DNA from: Clostridium scatologenes
GTDB taxonomy: Bacteria > Bacillota > Clostridia > Clostridiales > Clostridiaceae
DNA length: 64,000 nt
NCBI RefSeq assembly: GCF_000968375.1
Contig: NZ_CP009933.1
Location: forward strand, 3,472,001 to 3,536,000
Direction: 5' to 3'
The notes beneath the pieces are model-generated. The model ran no database searches and was not told the origin of the DNA. It saw only the letters and a program-made list of their open reading frames with translations. Shown in pieces: positions 18,723 to 28,226 of this stretch. The translations under genes were made by a program, and so were the position numbers. Numbering within the stretch: position 1 is the stretch's first letter; each line of letters opens with the position of its first letter.

Positions 18723-19621
18723 TGAAAAAAATTATAATTTTAACGTTGAAAGTTGTTTTATTAGTTATGATAATGTTTATAACTATATCAGTTTCTTCTA
18801 TACTTATTGGAGTTAAACGCGCTTCTCAACCTTCAGGCAATTCACTTATACCAATATTAATTTATTGTATTTTAAATACATTGATATTAACTTTGTTCAT
18901 TGTTAAATCTAAATTAAGAGATTATAAACTGGCAGCAGTTAGTTTTATTGTTTTCTGGGGAATACAATATTTTATGACCCAAATCGAAACTATATATTTT
19001 AACAGTTCTGTAAAAATGCCTTTAACAGAATTAATAAAAAATGTAACTTCGGGGGCTATATATACTTCTATATTTTCGTTGCTGGCAGTTTTTATTCTTG
19101 GAAAATTTAAAAAAGAAACAAACTCCTCATATAGTGATGTTAATATAAAAATCTCTATTATAAATGCAATTCCAAATATGATAATATTAGCACTTATTTA
19201 TGATATCATTTATTTTATATTTGGATATTTTATTGCATGGCAATTTGCTGATTTGAGATATTATTATACCGGAAGTACACATATTGTTAATGTGTTCCAG
19301 CATATATCAAATCAATTTAGGCAGGATCCAGTGTTAATTTTATTCCAGTTCTCTAGAGGATTTTTATGGTCTGTTTTAGCTGTTATAATAATTGATTCAT
19401 TAGGCATTGAAAATTGGATGACCTATATAACAACAGGATTGCTTTTTAGTATATTAATAACTACTCCATTAATATTTCCTAATGCTTATATGCCAATACA
19501 AGTTCGTATTGGACATTCTTTTGAATTATCAACTTCTATGTTTGTATTTGGAGTTATATCAGTGATAACTTTAAAAAATAAGTTAGCTTCAAATAAATTA
19601 ATGAAGGATAGAAGTTTATGA
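18722..19621 (+). CDS. Polytopic membrane protein in a PadR operon
   Basis: A 299-residue hydrophobic protein with about 8 predicted membrane helices (residues about 5-30, 40-60, 70-90, 110-128, 150-175, 210-232, 240-262, 272-290). I do not recognise the family, and no transporter signature motif is visible. Its ATG overlaps the padR stop, so it is the probable target or partner of that regulator. A role in drug resistance or membrane adaptation is possible by analogy to other PadR operons, but this is only inference. Confidence 0.75.
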   Translation: MKKIIILTLKVVLLVMIMFITISVSSILIGVKRASQPSGNSLIPILIYCILNTLILTLFIVKSKLRDYKLAAVSFIVFWGIQYFMTQIETIYFNSSVKMPLTELIKNVTSGAIYTSIFSLLAVFILGKFKKETNSSYSDVNIKISIINAIPNMIILALIYDIIYFIFGYFIAWQFADLRYYYTGSTHIVNVFQHISNQFRQDPVLILFQFSRGFLWSVLAVIIIDSLGIENWMTYITTGLLFSILITTPLIFPNAYMPIQVRIGHSFELSTSMFVFGVISVITLKNKLASNKLMKDRSL

Positions 19622-19636
19622 ATAAAAAATCAATTG

Positions 19637-19727
19637 CGTCATCACAAGTGTTACATTTACTAGATAACTTTTTATGAGGAGGAAACATTCTAGATATGCG
19701 GACTCCTCCTAAAAAGTTATGTCGCAA
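19637..19727 (-). repeat. Dispersed repeat B, copy 1
   Basis: On minus: GCGACATAACTTTTTAGG, AGGAGTCCGCAT, a short loop, then CCTCATAAAAAGTTAT and CTAGTAA. The arms (19664-19682 and 19703-19720) form a hairpin between convergent genes. The left part matches copy 2 at 50693-50720 (GCGACACAACTTTTTAGG, TGGAGTCCGCAT). It could also act as a terminator. Confidence 0.6.
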
Positions 19728-19734
19728 TGCATTT

Positions 19735-21609
19735 TTAAATTTCTATATTATATTTTTTTATCTTACTATATAAAGTATTTCTCCTTATCCCTAATGCTTC
19801 TGCGGAATGAGTAATATTCCCTTTAAATTTCTTTAATACTTTAATTAGATGTTCCTTCTCTGCAAAATCCAATTTTAGTGAATCTTCACTGATATTTATC
19901 AATACCTCATTATAGCAGTTTCCCTTTTGGAAGTAACCTGCAGGGATAGATTCAGTATTTATAATTAATTCAACAACATTTTCTAATTCTCTTATATTAC
20001 CTGGCCAGTTATAGCTAATAATTTCTTTCAACCATTCCTCTGATATAGAAGGTTCTTTCTTTCCTAATCTTTCTGATATATTTTTAATTAAGTATCTAAT
20101 AATAAGAGGTATATCACCTTTTCTTTCTCTTAAAGGCGGTAAAAATAGTGGTAATACATTAAGTCTATAATATAGATCCTTTCTAAACCTTCCAAGTTCC
20201 ACCTCTTTTTTTAAATCTCTATTTGTAGCAGCTATTATTCTTACATCTACAGGTATAGAACTTGAACTTCCAATCCTTGTTATTACACCTTCTTGTACAA
20301 CTCTTAAAAGTTTTGTTTGCATATCAAGAGGCATTTCTCCTATTTCATCTAGCATTATAGTTCCACCATCTGCTAATTCAAATTTTCCACGATTACCGCC
20401 TTTTTTAGCACCTGTAAAAGCACCTTCATCATATCCAAAAAGTTCAGATTCTATAAGCTGCTTTGGAATTGCTCCACAGTTTAAAGCTATAAAAGGACCA
20501 TCAACTCTACTGCTATAATTATGAATAGATTGTGCAAATACCTCTTTTCCAGTTCCACTTTCCCCCATTATAAGTATAGTTGATTTACTATCAGAAATTT
20601 TCTTAGCATATTCTACAACCTTCATAAAATTCTCATCTTGTCCAATTACCTTATCAAAAGTATAATAAGCCTGACCATCATTTTTTTTCTTTATTTTTTT
20701 AGTTTCTTCAAAAACATATACTACTTCAATATCATCCTCTTCACAATTATATATTGAACTAACCATTAAATTACATCTAAAGTTGTTTCTTAATGTCCTT
20801 ATGTTTACCTCTCGTGAAAAACTTTCACCTAAGTATATAGCGTTCTTTATTTCACTCCAGTTTTCTATAAGTTGATTCATTTCGTATGCCTTTAATTTAT
20901 TGATACTGTTGCTGCCAAACATATCTAATGCCTTATTGTTACAAATTTTTATTTTTCCATTCATATCAGATGTTATTATAGCAACAGGAATGGAATTAAA
21001 TATATTTTTTACATGCTTATTATTTATATTTTGAATTCTATTATATTCTTTTACCTTCAACATCTCTTCTATAGCATTAGATGCTGCTATAACCATTCCT
21101 AATGTATGTGAATGTACACATTCAATATATCCAGTAAGATTTAAAACACCTATAAGTTGTCCGTGACTATCTTTTATAGGCGCTGCCGAACAAGTCCAAT
21201 TATGATATGCTTTTATAAAATGATCTTTTCCTGAAACTTGAATTGGCTTTCTGCTATTTATAACCATACTCATAGCGTTAGTTCCAATGTTTTCTTCATT
21301 CATAAAAGCCCCAGGCAGCATCTTTAAAGAAAATGCTTTTGAAAGTATCTTTTCATCACCTATAGCATTTAGTATACATCCTTCCCCATCTGTAAGGAGC
21401 ATAAAAAAATTAAATCCTTTTACAAAGTTAATTAATTGTTCCATATACGGTGCTGCAGTTACTATTAAATTTCTGTTATCCGAAAATCTCTTCTGCAGTT
21501 CTCCATGAGATATAATTTTTTTACTATAAACTTGATGTAAATCAATGCTAAATCTTTCACATCTCTCATGCGAAAGTTCTATATCTGACTTAGAAGTAAG
21601 TATATTCAT
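19735..21609 (-). CDS. Sigma-54-dependent transcriptional activator (GAF-PAS-AAA-Fis)
   Basis: An enhancer-binding protein of about 624 residues. It has an N-terminal GAF-like sensory region (about 50-185), a PAS-like region (about 205-300), a central AAA+ domain with Walker A GESGTGKEVFAQ, the sigma-54 contact loop GAFTGA within FGYDEGAFTGAKKGG and Walker B GTIMLDEIGEMP, then a Fis-type HTH at the end (ALGIRRNTLYSKIKKY). The layout resembles AcoR-like activators. I chose ATG 21609, preceded by GGAGGGG. It closes the minus-strand Trs-Mop cluster; a sigma-54 promoter with three palindromes heads that cluster at 33621-33756, which makes this protein its likely activator. The effector is unknown. 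Confidence 0.9.
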   Translation of the reverse strand: MNILTSKSDIELSHERCERFSIDLHQVYSKKIISHGELQKRFSDNRNLIVTAAPYMEQLINFVKGFNFFMLLTDGEGCILNAIGDEKILSKAFSLKMLPGAFMNEENIGTNAMSMVINSRKPIQVSGKDHFIKAYHNWTCSAAPIKDSHGQLIGVLNLTGYIECVHSHTLGMVIAASNAIEEMLKVKEYNRIQNINNKHVKNIFNSIPVAIITSDMNGKIKICNNKALDMFGSNSINKLKAYEMNQLIENWSEIKNAIYLGESFSREVNIRTLRNNFRCNLMVSSIYNCEEDDIEVVYVFEETKKIKKKNDGQAYYTFDKVIGQDENFMKVVEYAKKISDSKSTILIMGESGTGKEVFAQSIHNYSSRVDGPFIALNCGAIPKQLIESELFGYDEGAFTGAKKGGNRGKFELADGGTIMLDEIGEMPLDMQTKLLRVVQEGVITRIGSSSSIPVDVRIIAATNRDLKKEVELGRFRKDLYYRLNVLPLFLPPLRERKGDIPLIIRYLIKNISERLGKKEPSISEEWLKEIISYNWPGNIRELENVVELIINTESIPAGYFQKGNCYNEVLINISEDSLKLDFAEKEHLIKVLKKFKGNITHSAEALGIRRNTLYSKIKKYNIEI

Positions 21610-21628
21610 TATAACCCCTCCATTATAA

Positions 21629-22222
21629 CTATAATAACTGTCTCCACTTCCATTTTTCATTTTCTATATCCCAAGAAAATTCATTTATGCATCCATAGTT
21701 TTGGTCTATATCAAACATACGTTTTAACGGCAATGATAAAATGGTGCTTATTATTACTCTGTTCACTCCTGCATGAGCAATTATAAGTATGTTTCCATGC
21801 GTATTTTTTATAATGGATTCCAAAACTTGTTTAACCCTTTCTCTAACATCATTAAAACTTTCTCCACCTTCAGGCGTAAAACTATCTATATTTCTTCCTC
21901 TTTCTTTAAATTGCTCTGGAAAATAATTTTTTATATAATTAAAAGTCTTTCCTTCCCATTTTCCCATGTTTATTTCTATCAATTCTTTAGCAAAAACTTT
22001 TTCAACATTTCTATCTTCTAAAATTATATTTGCAGTTTCAACACATCTTGTTAATGGACTCAAATATGCCTTTTCTAAATGTATGTTAGAAAAAAAATTT
22101 TTAATTTTTTTTGCTTGTAGAACTCCCTCTTCATTTAGTGGTATATCTGTAATTCCAATATATCTTTTCTCATTCCCCATGTCTATTTTTCCATGTCTTA
22201 TTAAATAAATTTTTCTATTCAT
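21629..22222 (-). CDS. Histidine phosphatase family protein (CobC/PhoE-like)
   Basis: A 197-residue branch-1 histidine phosphatase. The catalytic RHG motif is in IYLIRHGKID (residues 5-14), SPLTRCVETANIIL follows (about 55-68), and the second catalytic His is in LIIAHAGVNRVI (about 147-158). The profile resembles alpha-ribazole phosphatase/phosphoglycerate-mutase-like proteins, but the cluster has no cobalamin genes. A phosphorylated intermediate of the Trs-Mop pathway or of molybdopterin nucleotide metabolism is an inferred substrate. Its ATG overlaps the stop of the preceding NTP-transferase gene by 4 bases, showing translational coupling. The downstream neighbour is the sigma-54 activator. 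Confidence 0.85.
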   Translation of the reverse strand: MNRKIYLIRHGKIDMGNEKRYIGITDIPLNEEGVLQAKKIKNFFSNIHLEKAYLSPLTRCVETANIILEDRNVEKVFAKELIEINMGKWEGKTFNYIKNYFPEQFKERGRNIDSFTPEGGESFNDVRERVKQVLESIIKNTHGNILIIAHAGVNRVIISTILSLPLKRMFDIDQNYGCINEFSWDIENEKWKWRQLL

Positions 22223-23322
22223 AAATAAAACTTTTCCCCTGTTAGCTTTTCTATCTTTTGTTGAATTTTTTCAGCTTCATTAAACCTTTTTTTCACTTTC
22301 TTTAAAGCTTGGGGATTACATTGGAACTTTATTGAATATTCAGAAAACCTTTCTTGAAGTTCTACATATTTATCCTCTTTTACGAGTTTATCTGCTAAAT
22401 ATAATATTTCATTTTCCGTAATTCGACTATTTTCATGTGTTTCAATATCCATATGAGTTGATATTATCTTTCCAACATGTTCATAACCTAAATCTTTTAA
22501 TATTTTTCCTCCTACTTCAGCATGAGCTTTTTCATTTCTAGCTAGATCATGTAAAAGCGCTGAAGCTGTCATGACATTTTTATTGAAATTACATCCTATT
22601 TCGCTTAATTTTTCCAAAATTTTCAAAGAAATCTTCGATACTTCTTCGCAATGTCTTATTATATTATAAGGTACACCATATAATCTTAAAATGCAATAAC
22701 ATTCTTCTATAGTTGGTGAATTAAATTTAAAATATTCTTTTAACTTTTCATAATCTTCTTTAGTATCCATATCCATCAATATACTTTGATCAAAAACTGG
22801 AACATCTGTAGAATCTTCCTTATATCTTTCTAATATGCTCTTTAATCCACCTTCTTCATTACTATTTATTATTGCCTTATTATATTTACAATTTATAAGA
22901 GGTGGATGACCTAATTCACCATTAAAACTAGGGTATATAATTCCTTTGTCACATTCCAAATATTTATTTTTTAAACTTCGTATTGTATGTGATTTAACAA
23001 GTGGTATATCCACAGGAAGCATGAAAAATCCATTAATTTCACTATCTAAAGCTTTTACACCTGTTACTATAGAAGAAAACATGCCTTCTGAATAATTTTC
23101 ATTTTTTATACATTTAACTTCTGAATTCTTTAAGGTTTCTATTATTTCATTTGCTCTATGCCCTACTACTACTATAATATTATTAATTCCTGAAGCTTTA
23201 AAAGTATTAACAACATTTTCTACTGCAGTATATTCTCCAAATTTCAAAAGGGGTTTAAACCCCTTCATTCTAGAAGAATATCCTGCAGATATAATTATAG
23301 CTCCAAAATTATCTTCTTTCAT
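22219..23322 (-). CDS. MobA-like NTP transferase fused to an HD domain (DVU_1551-type)
   Basis: A 367-residue two-domain protein. Residues about 1-190 are a nucleotidyltransferase of the MobA/MocA type (AIIISAGYSSRMKGFKPLL; Gly-rich nucleotide loop with Lys; VDIP at the metal site). Residues about 205-345 are an HD phosphohydrolase (SALLHDLARNEKAHAEVGG with the HD pair). MocA-like proteins attach CMP to molybdopterin for xanthine-dehydrogenase-type enzymes, which fits the cluster's molybdenum hydroxylase. The HD domain may hydrolyse a nucleotide or phosphate ester. It overlaps the XdhC-like gene upstream by 14 bases and the phosphatase downstream by 4 bases. Confidence 0.87.
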   Translation of the reverse strand: MKEDNFGAIIISAGYSSRMKGFKPLLKFGEYTAVENVVNTFKASGINNIIVVVGHRANEIIETLKNSEVKCIKNENYSEGMFSSIVTGVKALDSEINGFFMLPVDIPLVKSHTIRSLKNKYLECDKGIIYPSFNGELGHPPLINCKYNKAIINSNEEGGLKSILERYKEDSTDVPVFDQSILMDMDTKEDYEKLKEYFKFNSPTIEECYCILRLYGVPYNIIRHCEEVSKISLKILEKLSEIGCNFNKNVMTASALLHDLARNEKAHAEVGGKILKDLGYEHVGKIISTHMDIETHENSRITENEILYLADKLVKEDKYVELQERFSEYSIKFQCNPQALKKVKKRFNEAEKIQQKIEKLTGEKFYL

Positions 23323-24367
23323 TAAGCGGCTCTCTTTTAACTTTAATTAATTCTGCGACAATACTTACTGCTATTTCTTCAGGAGTTTGAGCAAATATAG
23401 AAACACCTATAGGACTATACACTTTTTTTAAATCCTCTGAAGTATATCCTTCGTTTAAAAGACTATTATAAACAAATTCTCTCTTTTTCCTACTTCCTAT
23501 CATCCCTATATATTTAGCATCAGTTCTTAATACCTGTGATAATACATCTTTATCATATGCGTGTCCTCTTGTGACTATTATAATATAACTATTATTATTG
23601 ACTTTTATATGTTGTAGAATATTTTCAAATGAAGAAATTACTTTTACTTCTTCAACAGTTTTAAATCTTTCTCTATTTGCAAATTCATCTCTATCATCTA
23701 TAACAACAGTTTTGAAATCCAACATGTTAGTTATCTGTGCAATTTTTTGTGATACATGTCCAGCCCCTATTATATACACAATTTCATTATTTAAAATAGG
23801 TTCTATTAAATACTGTTCTCCTTCTAAATTAACGTTTTTCATAGCAATATTCTTAAAATCTTCTCTTATTCTCCTACATATTAACTGAACTGTGTTATCT
23901 TCTTCTCCATAAAATGATGATTCACCGCAAATCCATTTATCTATTTTCCTTACACTGGTATCTTCTTTAGGTATTTTAGTTATAACTGCAAAGTTATCAC
24001 CCTTCACTTTAATTTGAAATGCACTTTTATATATATCCACCATTTTACTATCATTATAATCTACATATTCTAAAAGCAGTTTAACATTTCCTCCACAAGC
24101 TGCTCCTAATGCTGCAGCTCCTTCATTAGTTAACGAAAAACTTTTAACCATGGAAAATCCATCTTGAAAAACCTTTGAAGATAATTTTATAGCCATAGCC
24201 TCAAATATACCTCCACCTATAGTACCTACAATTGAAAAATCTCTTTTTATAATCATCTTTGCCCCTTCTTCTCTAGGTGCAGATCCATGTTTTTCTAAAA
24301 TAGTGGCTAATACAAAATCTTCCTTACTTTCTAAAAGCTCAATCATAGATTCATATATGTCTTTCAT
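23309..24367 (-). CDS. XdhC/CoxI family molybdenum-enzyme maturation protein
   Basis: About 352 residues. The N-terminal XdhC-CoxI domain (ATILEKHGSAPREEGAKMII; GTIGGGIFEAMA) is followed by a Rossmann-like XdhC C-terminal domain (VYIIGAGHVSQKIAQITNMLDFKTVVIDDR quoted in part: the GAGHVS loop and the DDR). Family members bind molybdenum cofactor and insert its sulfido ligand into xanthine-dehydrogenase-type enzymes. The client here is presumably the Mop-type oxidoreductase at 30828-33557. I chose ATG 24367 behind GGAGGG; it lies 2 bases after the ligase stop. It overlaps the next gene by 14 bases. Confidence 0.9.
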   Translation of the reverse strand: MKDIYESMIELLESKEDFVLATILEKHGSAPREEGAKMIIKRDFSIVGTIGGGIFEAMAIKLSSKVFQDGFSMVKSFSLTNEGAAALGAACGGNVKLLLEYVDYNDSKMVDIYKSAFQIKVKGDNFAVITKIPKEDTSVRKIDKWICGESSFYGEEDNTVQLICRRIREDFKNIAMKNVNLEGEQYLIEPILNNEIVYIIGAGHVSQKIAQITNMLDFKTVVIDDRDEFANRERFKTVEEVKVISSFENILQHIKVNNNSYIIIVTRGHAYDKDVLSQVLRTDAKYIGMIGSRKKREFVYNSLLNEGYTSEDLKKVYSPIGVSIFAQTPEEIAVSIVAELIKVKREPLNERR

Positions 24368-24369
24368 AG

Positions 24370-25671
24370 TCACCCATCCCTCCTGCAATCACATATTTTA
24401 CGCTTTACCATACTGTTCTTAACCTGAGCTGTTTCTTTCAAGTATCTTATAGAAACATCTAAATTCCCTTTATTTGCTGACACAAGTTCTTTTATACTGT
24501 CTTCAAGTATCTGTTTTATTTTATAAAAATCTTCTTCTTTTTTTACAGCAATATATACACATATTAAATTTTCCTCTTGGACATAGACTTTATAATTTAT
24601 TACCTCTTCATAAGATAAAATTAGTTCATCTAAGTCTCTCATATATATAAATTCACTATCTCCTACTTCAAATCTATTTTCTATTCTCCCAAGAGATCTG
24701 CTCATAGTTTTTAAAAAAGTGCCACAAGCACAACTATCTATATTAAAACGTGCCAGATCTCCAGTTCTATATCTTATCAGAGGCATTCCTTCTCTTGTAA
24801 GTGTAGTAAATACTATCTCCCCATATTCTCCATCTTTTACTACCTCACCTTTATAAGGATCTACTATTTCGAAATACAAGTCATTCTCTCTCATATGATA
24901 CCCATTTAGAGCTTCACACTCTACTCCACCGCCATAACCCATTTCTGTCATGCCATAATGTGTAAAAACCTTGCATTGAAATTTACTTGTAATTTCTGTT
25001 ATCAAAGTTTCTGGTACATAATCAGTACTTAAAAGAATTTTTCTTATATTATTTTTAAAGGTTTCACTTTCCATCCTTGAAAAATGAAGAACTTGTGTTG
25101 GGATTCCAACTATACAAGTTATTTTTTTATTTTTTATAAACTCTGCAGCATCTTTTAAATCTGAGAGCATTCCATATACATAACACCCTATATTTATTTC
25201 ATTTAAAGCCTTTTTTAACAAATCACCTATACTTCCATAACTATTGCCAGGTAAAAAAACAATCACTCTATCATTTTCATTTACTAGAGATCTCATGCCA
25301 TATTTAAAAAATTCAACTGTAAGCTTTAAATCATTTTCAGTAAAATATATTCTTTTTTCTTCTCCACTTGTTCCTGAAGTTTTTAATGTAACTATTCTAG
25401 AAATTTCTCTTTGAGGTACACATAAAAACTTATTAGAAAATTCTCTTATATATTCAGGTAGTGTAAAAGAAATTTTTTGAAAATCTTTAAATGATTTTAT
25501 ATCAGCTTCATCAATATCTTTCAAATATTCACTATAAAATTCACTATATTTTTTTACATACTTTATAACTTTCTTTATTTTACTCAACTGATATTCTTCT
25601 AGATCCGCTCTAGTTTTTTCTTTTATCCCTGTTTCACTTACTATCCACGTTTCAAGTGGTGTCAGCTTCAT
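24370..25671 (-). CDS. AMP-dependent CoA ligase-like enzyme (DVU_1553-type, PaaK-like)
   Basis: A 433-residue adenylating enzyme of the phenylacetate-CoA ligase (PaaK) branch. The phosphate loop is LKTSGTSGEEKRIYF (about residues 92-106). THYGMTEMGYGGG (about 235-248) and YRTGDLARF (about 300-308) follow. The C-terminal Lys domain is shorter than in acyl-CoA synthetases. It could activate an aromatic or other carboxylic acid, for example the product of the aldehyde oxidoreductase, but no substrate can be named. Its ATG overlaps the TrsS stop (ATGA) and its stop is 2 bases from the XdhC-like start, so the cluster is translationally coupled. Confidence 0.85.
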   Translation of the reverse strand: MKLTPLETWIVSETGIKEKTRADLEEYQLSKIKKVIKYVKKYSEFYSEYLKDIDEADIKSFKDFQKISFTLPEYIREFSNKFLCVPQREISRIVTLKTSGTSGEEKRIYFTENDLKLTVEFFKYGMRSLVNENDRVIVFLPGNSYGSIGDLLKKALNEINIGCYVYGMLSDLKDAAEFIKNKKITCIVGIPTQVLHFSRMESETFKNNIRKILLSTDYVPETLITEITSKFQCKVFTHYGMTEMGYGGGVECEALNGYHMRENDLYFEIVDPYKGEVVKDGEYGEIVFTTLTREGMPLIRYRTGDLARFNIDSCACGTFLKTMSRSLGRIENRFEVGDSEFIYMRDLDELILSYEEVINYKVYVQEENLICVYIAVKKEEDFYKIKQILEDSIKELVSANKGNLDVSIRYLKETAQVKNSMVKRKICDCRRDG

Positions 25672-27041
25672 TTTGCATCCTCCGTATTAACCTTGCAATT
25701 TCTGTAAATGTAATTTCCATTTGCATCTGTAATATTATACATACAAAATGGTATAAGTTTCCCTTCACTGTTCACTACATGAATACAACAATCTTTAACT
25801 CTTTCTAAATCTACATTCCACACATCTTGAAAAGCCATACCAGATATACTAAAGGAATAATTTCTTATACTATACAATATTTCATCCCAGCTGCTTACTT
25901 TATTAGATTTTATTTTTACATTTGAATCAGATGCTTTTCTAAAAGACCAGTTTCTTGAGACAAACTCCTTTGCCTTTTTTGCGCCTTCTTCTGCTTTTTC
26001 ATTTGTACAACAGCAGCTGCTTTTATTATTTGTAACATTTATTAATTCACTTTTATTTTTATATATATAATTACCATGAAAAGAACATAATGCATTTTCA
26101 CAACCTGGTGGTTTCATGCTATCAAGTTTAACCTTACCTTCTGTCTGCTTTTCTATATTTTCTATAATTTCAGGAAGTGTAATCCTCTCTTCATCCTTAG
26201 GAATAGCTGGTACCCTCCCAAAATAACTTACAGGTTGAAAATGCACCCCTCTTACTGTAGGTATATTGTTCAAAGCAAAATTTATAATTTCTCCTATATT
26301 ATCCACATTTACTTCAGGAACTACAGTAGGTACCAATACTACACCTATATCATACTTTTTACAGTTTTCTATTGCCTTCATTTTTATATCTAAAAGTTCT
26401 GATCCCCTTAATTTTTTATATATTATATTATTTGTACCATCAAACTGCAAAAATATTGAACTAAGTCCCGATTCTTTTAACTTCTTAGTATACTCCTCAT
26501 CTTGTGCCATACGTATGCCATTAGTATTTAATTGTATGAATTTAAAGCCTAAATTTATTCCTAGCTCTATTATTTCAGGCAAATCATCTCTTAGTGTAGG
26601 TTCGCCTCCTGACAACTGTATATTACATGCACCAGAAGCCTCTAATACTCTTTCATACATAAATTTTATTTTTTCTATAGAAATATCCTTTTCCTTATCT
26701 TTATAAGAATCTGCAAAACAAAATTTGCATTTTAAATTACATCTTTCAGTTATCTCTATTAAAGCTGTGCAAGTATGCTGCCTATGTTCACTGCAAAGAC
26801 CACAGTCAAAAGGGCATCCCTTTTCAACCTTAGTATAAGGCTTTTTTATATAAGCTCTTTCTTTATTCCTAATCCAGCTTTCCATTGGAATACTTCCCTT
26901 CCACAAAATAGTTTTAAAACTACCGTGGTCTGAACAGTGCTTTTCCATGTAAACTTTACTACCCTCTAAAACCTTTTCTGCTTCTATTTTTTTTAAACAA
27001 ATGGGACATAGACTTTCTGTTCTAGAAATTACATTTTTCAT
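25668..27041 (-). CDS. trsS: Radical SAM protein TrsS
   Basis: A 457-residue radical SAM enzyme. The N-terminal Cys motif is SLCPICLKKI. A second Cys-rich element GCPFDCGLCSEHRQHTC (about residues 75-90) precedes the radical SAM cluster site EITERCNLKCKFCF (CxxxCxxC, about 97-110), then SGGEPTLRDDLPEI. A C-terminal Cys patch (SSCCCTNE) follows. I recognise the pattern of the TrsS family, whose members include selenoproteins; here the candidate positions are Cys and no in-frame UGA interrupts the gene. The reaction is unknown. It is coupled to its neighbours on both sides by ATGA overlaps within the Trs-Mop cluster. Confidence 0.85.
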   Translation of the reverse strand: MKNVISRTESLCPICLKKIEAEKVLEGSKVYMEKHCSDHGSFKTILWKGSIPMESWIRNKERAYIKKPYTKVEKGCPFDCGLCSEHRQHTCTALIEITERCNLKCKFCFADSYKDKEKDISIEKIKFMYERVLEASGACNIQLSGGEPTLRDDLPEIIELGINLGFKFIQLNTNGIRMAQDEEYTKKLKESGLSSIFLQFDGTNNIIYKKLRGSELLDIKMKAIENCKKYDIGVVLVPTVVPEVNVDNIGEIINFALNNIPTVRGVHFQPVSYFGRVPAIPKDEERITLPEIIENIEKQTEGKVKLDSMKPPGCENALCSFHGNYIYKNKSELINVTNNKSSCCCTNEKAEEGAKKAKEFVSRNWSFRKASDSNVKIKSNKVSSWDEILYSIRNYSFSISGMAFQDVWNVDLERVKDCCIHVVNSEGKLIPFCMYNITDANGNYIYRNCKVNTEDAK

Positions 27042-27505
27042 ATATCTTCACGATCTCCAAATTCATAACCATATTTAAATATTATCTGCTGAACTTTTTC
27101 ATAGCTTTTTATTAGTATGTCCCCACATTTTACAGGATAACTTACATTTCCATTGTCATCAGTTATTTTTTGTATTCCTATTATGTCCCTACATTCTGTA
27201 CTTTCAAATTCCTCTTCAAACCAATCTATATATTCACTTAACATAGCTTGAAAATTTTCTTTACGATACTCTGTAGCCTCTCCCTTTCCAGCATAAAGTC
27301 CTATGACAGCTATACCTCCAGTTAAAACGCCACAGGTTTTGTTATCAGCTCCTATTCCTCCACAAAGTCCATTTAGAGCTCTTATTAAATCTGTATTTTC
27401 TTTTTCTTCATCCTCTAGTGCTAATTTAAGCATTATTTGAGTGCAGCAAAAGCCGCTGGAAGCCAATTTATATATACGAAAAGCAGTATCATTCACAACA
27501 TTCAT
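27038..27505 (-). CDS. C-GCAxxG-C-C family protein (DVU_1555-type)
   Basis: A 155-residue Cys-rich protein. It has a CC pair (GFCCTQIMLKLA, residues about 18-29), LCGGIGADNKTCGVLTGGI (about 47-65) and further Cys near 105 and 128 (STECRDI, VKCGDIL). This is the spacing of the C_GCAxxG_C_C redox family, which probably binds an Fe-S cluster or forms reactive disulfides. It is encoded between TrsM (17-base overlap) and TrsS (4-base overlap). A partner role as an electron carrier or sulfur carrier for the radical SAM enzyme is inferred from position only. Confidence 0.82.
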   Translation of the reverse strand: MNVVNDTAFRIYKLASSGFCCTQIMLKLALEDEEKENTDLIRALNGLCGGIGADNKTCGVLTGGIAVIGLYAGKGEATEYRKENFQAMLSEYIDWFEEEFESTECRDIIGIQKITDDNGNVSYPVKCGDILIKSYEKVQQIIFKYGYEFGDREDI

Positions 27506-28226
27506 CCACCTTTCTTGCTATCATTATAAAATACCCCGGTTTACAATTTTTTAACAAACTTTGAAATTTTTTGCCATCTATAGAGCATTGTGCAGCCTTA
27601 TTCCAGAATACACTCATAGAACCATAAGAAAATATAGTTTTGACCATGAGTGCCTTTAACATATCGCTGCAATCTTCTAAAAGCATTATTTCAAAGCCAG
27701 CTTTTTCTATCTTTTCTCTAAGCAATTTTAAATTATGCAAACTTCTCATACAGCTGTTAACTGAAATTCCCTGAAGTTCATCTATGAATTCAGGTTTTTT
27801 AGCATACACGTCCGTGGAAACAAACCATCCTCCAATTTTTAATACCCTAAATACTTCACTTATGACACCATCTAAATTTTCCATAAGAGAAAGTGTACAT
27901 TCCGCAAAAACTCCATTAAACTTTTCATTTTCAAAAGGAATTTCTTCCCCTCTTCCTCTTACAAAATTTAAATATCCATAATTTTTTTTCCCTATATCTA
28001 TTAATTTTTCAGAAGGATCTATACCTACAGCCTTTATATTATATTTTTCATAAAGGTGATTTAATGTAGCCCCCATACCACATCCTAAATCCATTACAGA
28101 ATCATTTGAAGAAAATTTACAAAACTCTACTGCTTTATCTGTAAGCGTAAATCCACCAGGCCTTAAAGTTGCACCTGTAATATTCCTCATATGTTCACTT
28201 TCATATGCATTACAGCAATTTGTCAT
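27489..28226 (-). CDS. trsM: SAM-dependent methyltransferase TrsM (DVU_1556-type)
   Basis: A 245-residue class I methyltransferase. Motif I is VMDLGCGMGATLNHL (about residues 40-54), the acidic SAM-ribose residue lies in AVGIDPSEKLIDI, and post-I/motif IV is FNGVFAECTLSLM. Extra Cys residues occur near the ends (TNCCNAYESEHM at the N terminus, DECCE at the C terminus), unusual for a plain UbiE-like enzyme and consistent with metal or thiol chemistry. It starts inside the preceding small redox gene (ATGA overlap). ArsM-like arsenite methylation is an alternative by fold, but the operon context supports the Trs assignment. Confidence 0.82.
   Translation of the reverse strand: MTNCCNAYESEHMRNITGATLRPGGFTLTDKAVEFCKFSSNDSVMDLGCGMGATLNHLYEKYNIKAVGIDPSEKLIDIGKKNYGYLNFVRGRGEEIPFENEKFNGVFAECTLSLMENLDGVISEVFRVLKIGGWFVSTDVYAKKPEFIDELQGISVNSCMRSLHNLKLLREKIEKAGFEIMLLEDCSDMLKALMVKTIFSYGSMSVFWNKAAQCSIDGKKFQSLLKNCKPGYFIMIARKVDECCE

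Noticed and set aside
24370..28226. Selenocysteine codons in the Trs genes
   Set aside because: Some family members are selenoproteins, so I checked for in-frame UGA between conserved motifs; the frames are open with Cys at those positions, and stops occur only at the overlaps with the next gene.
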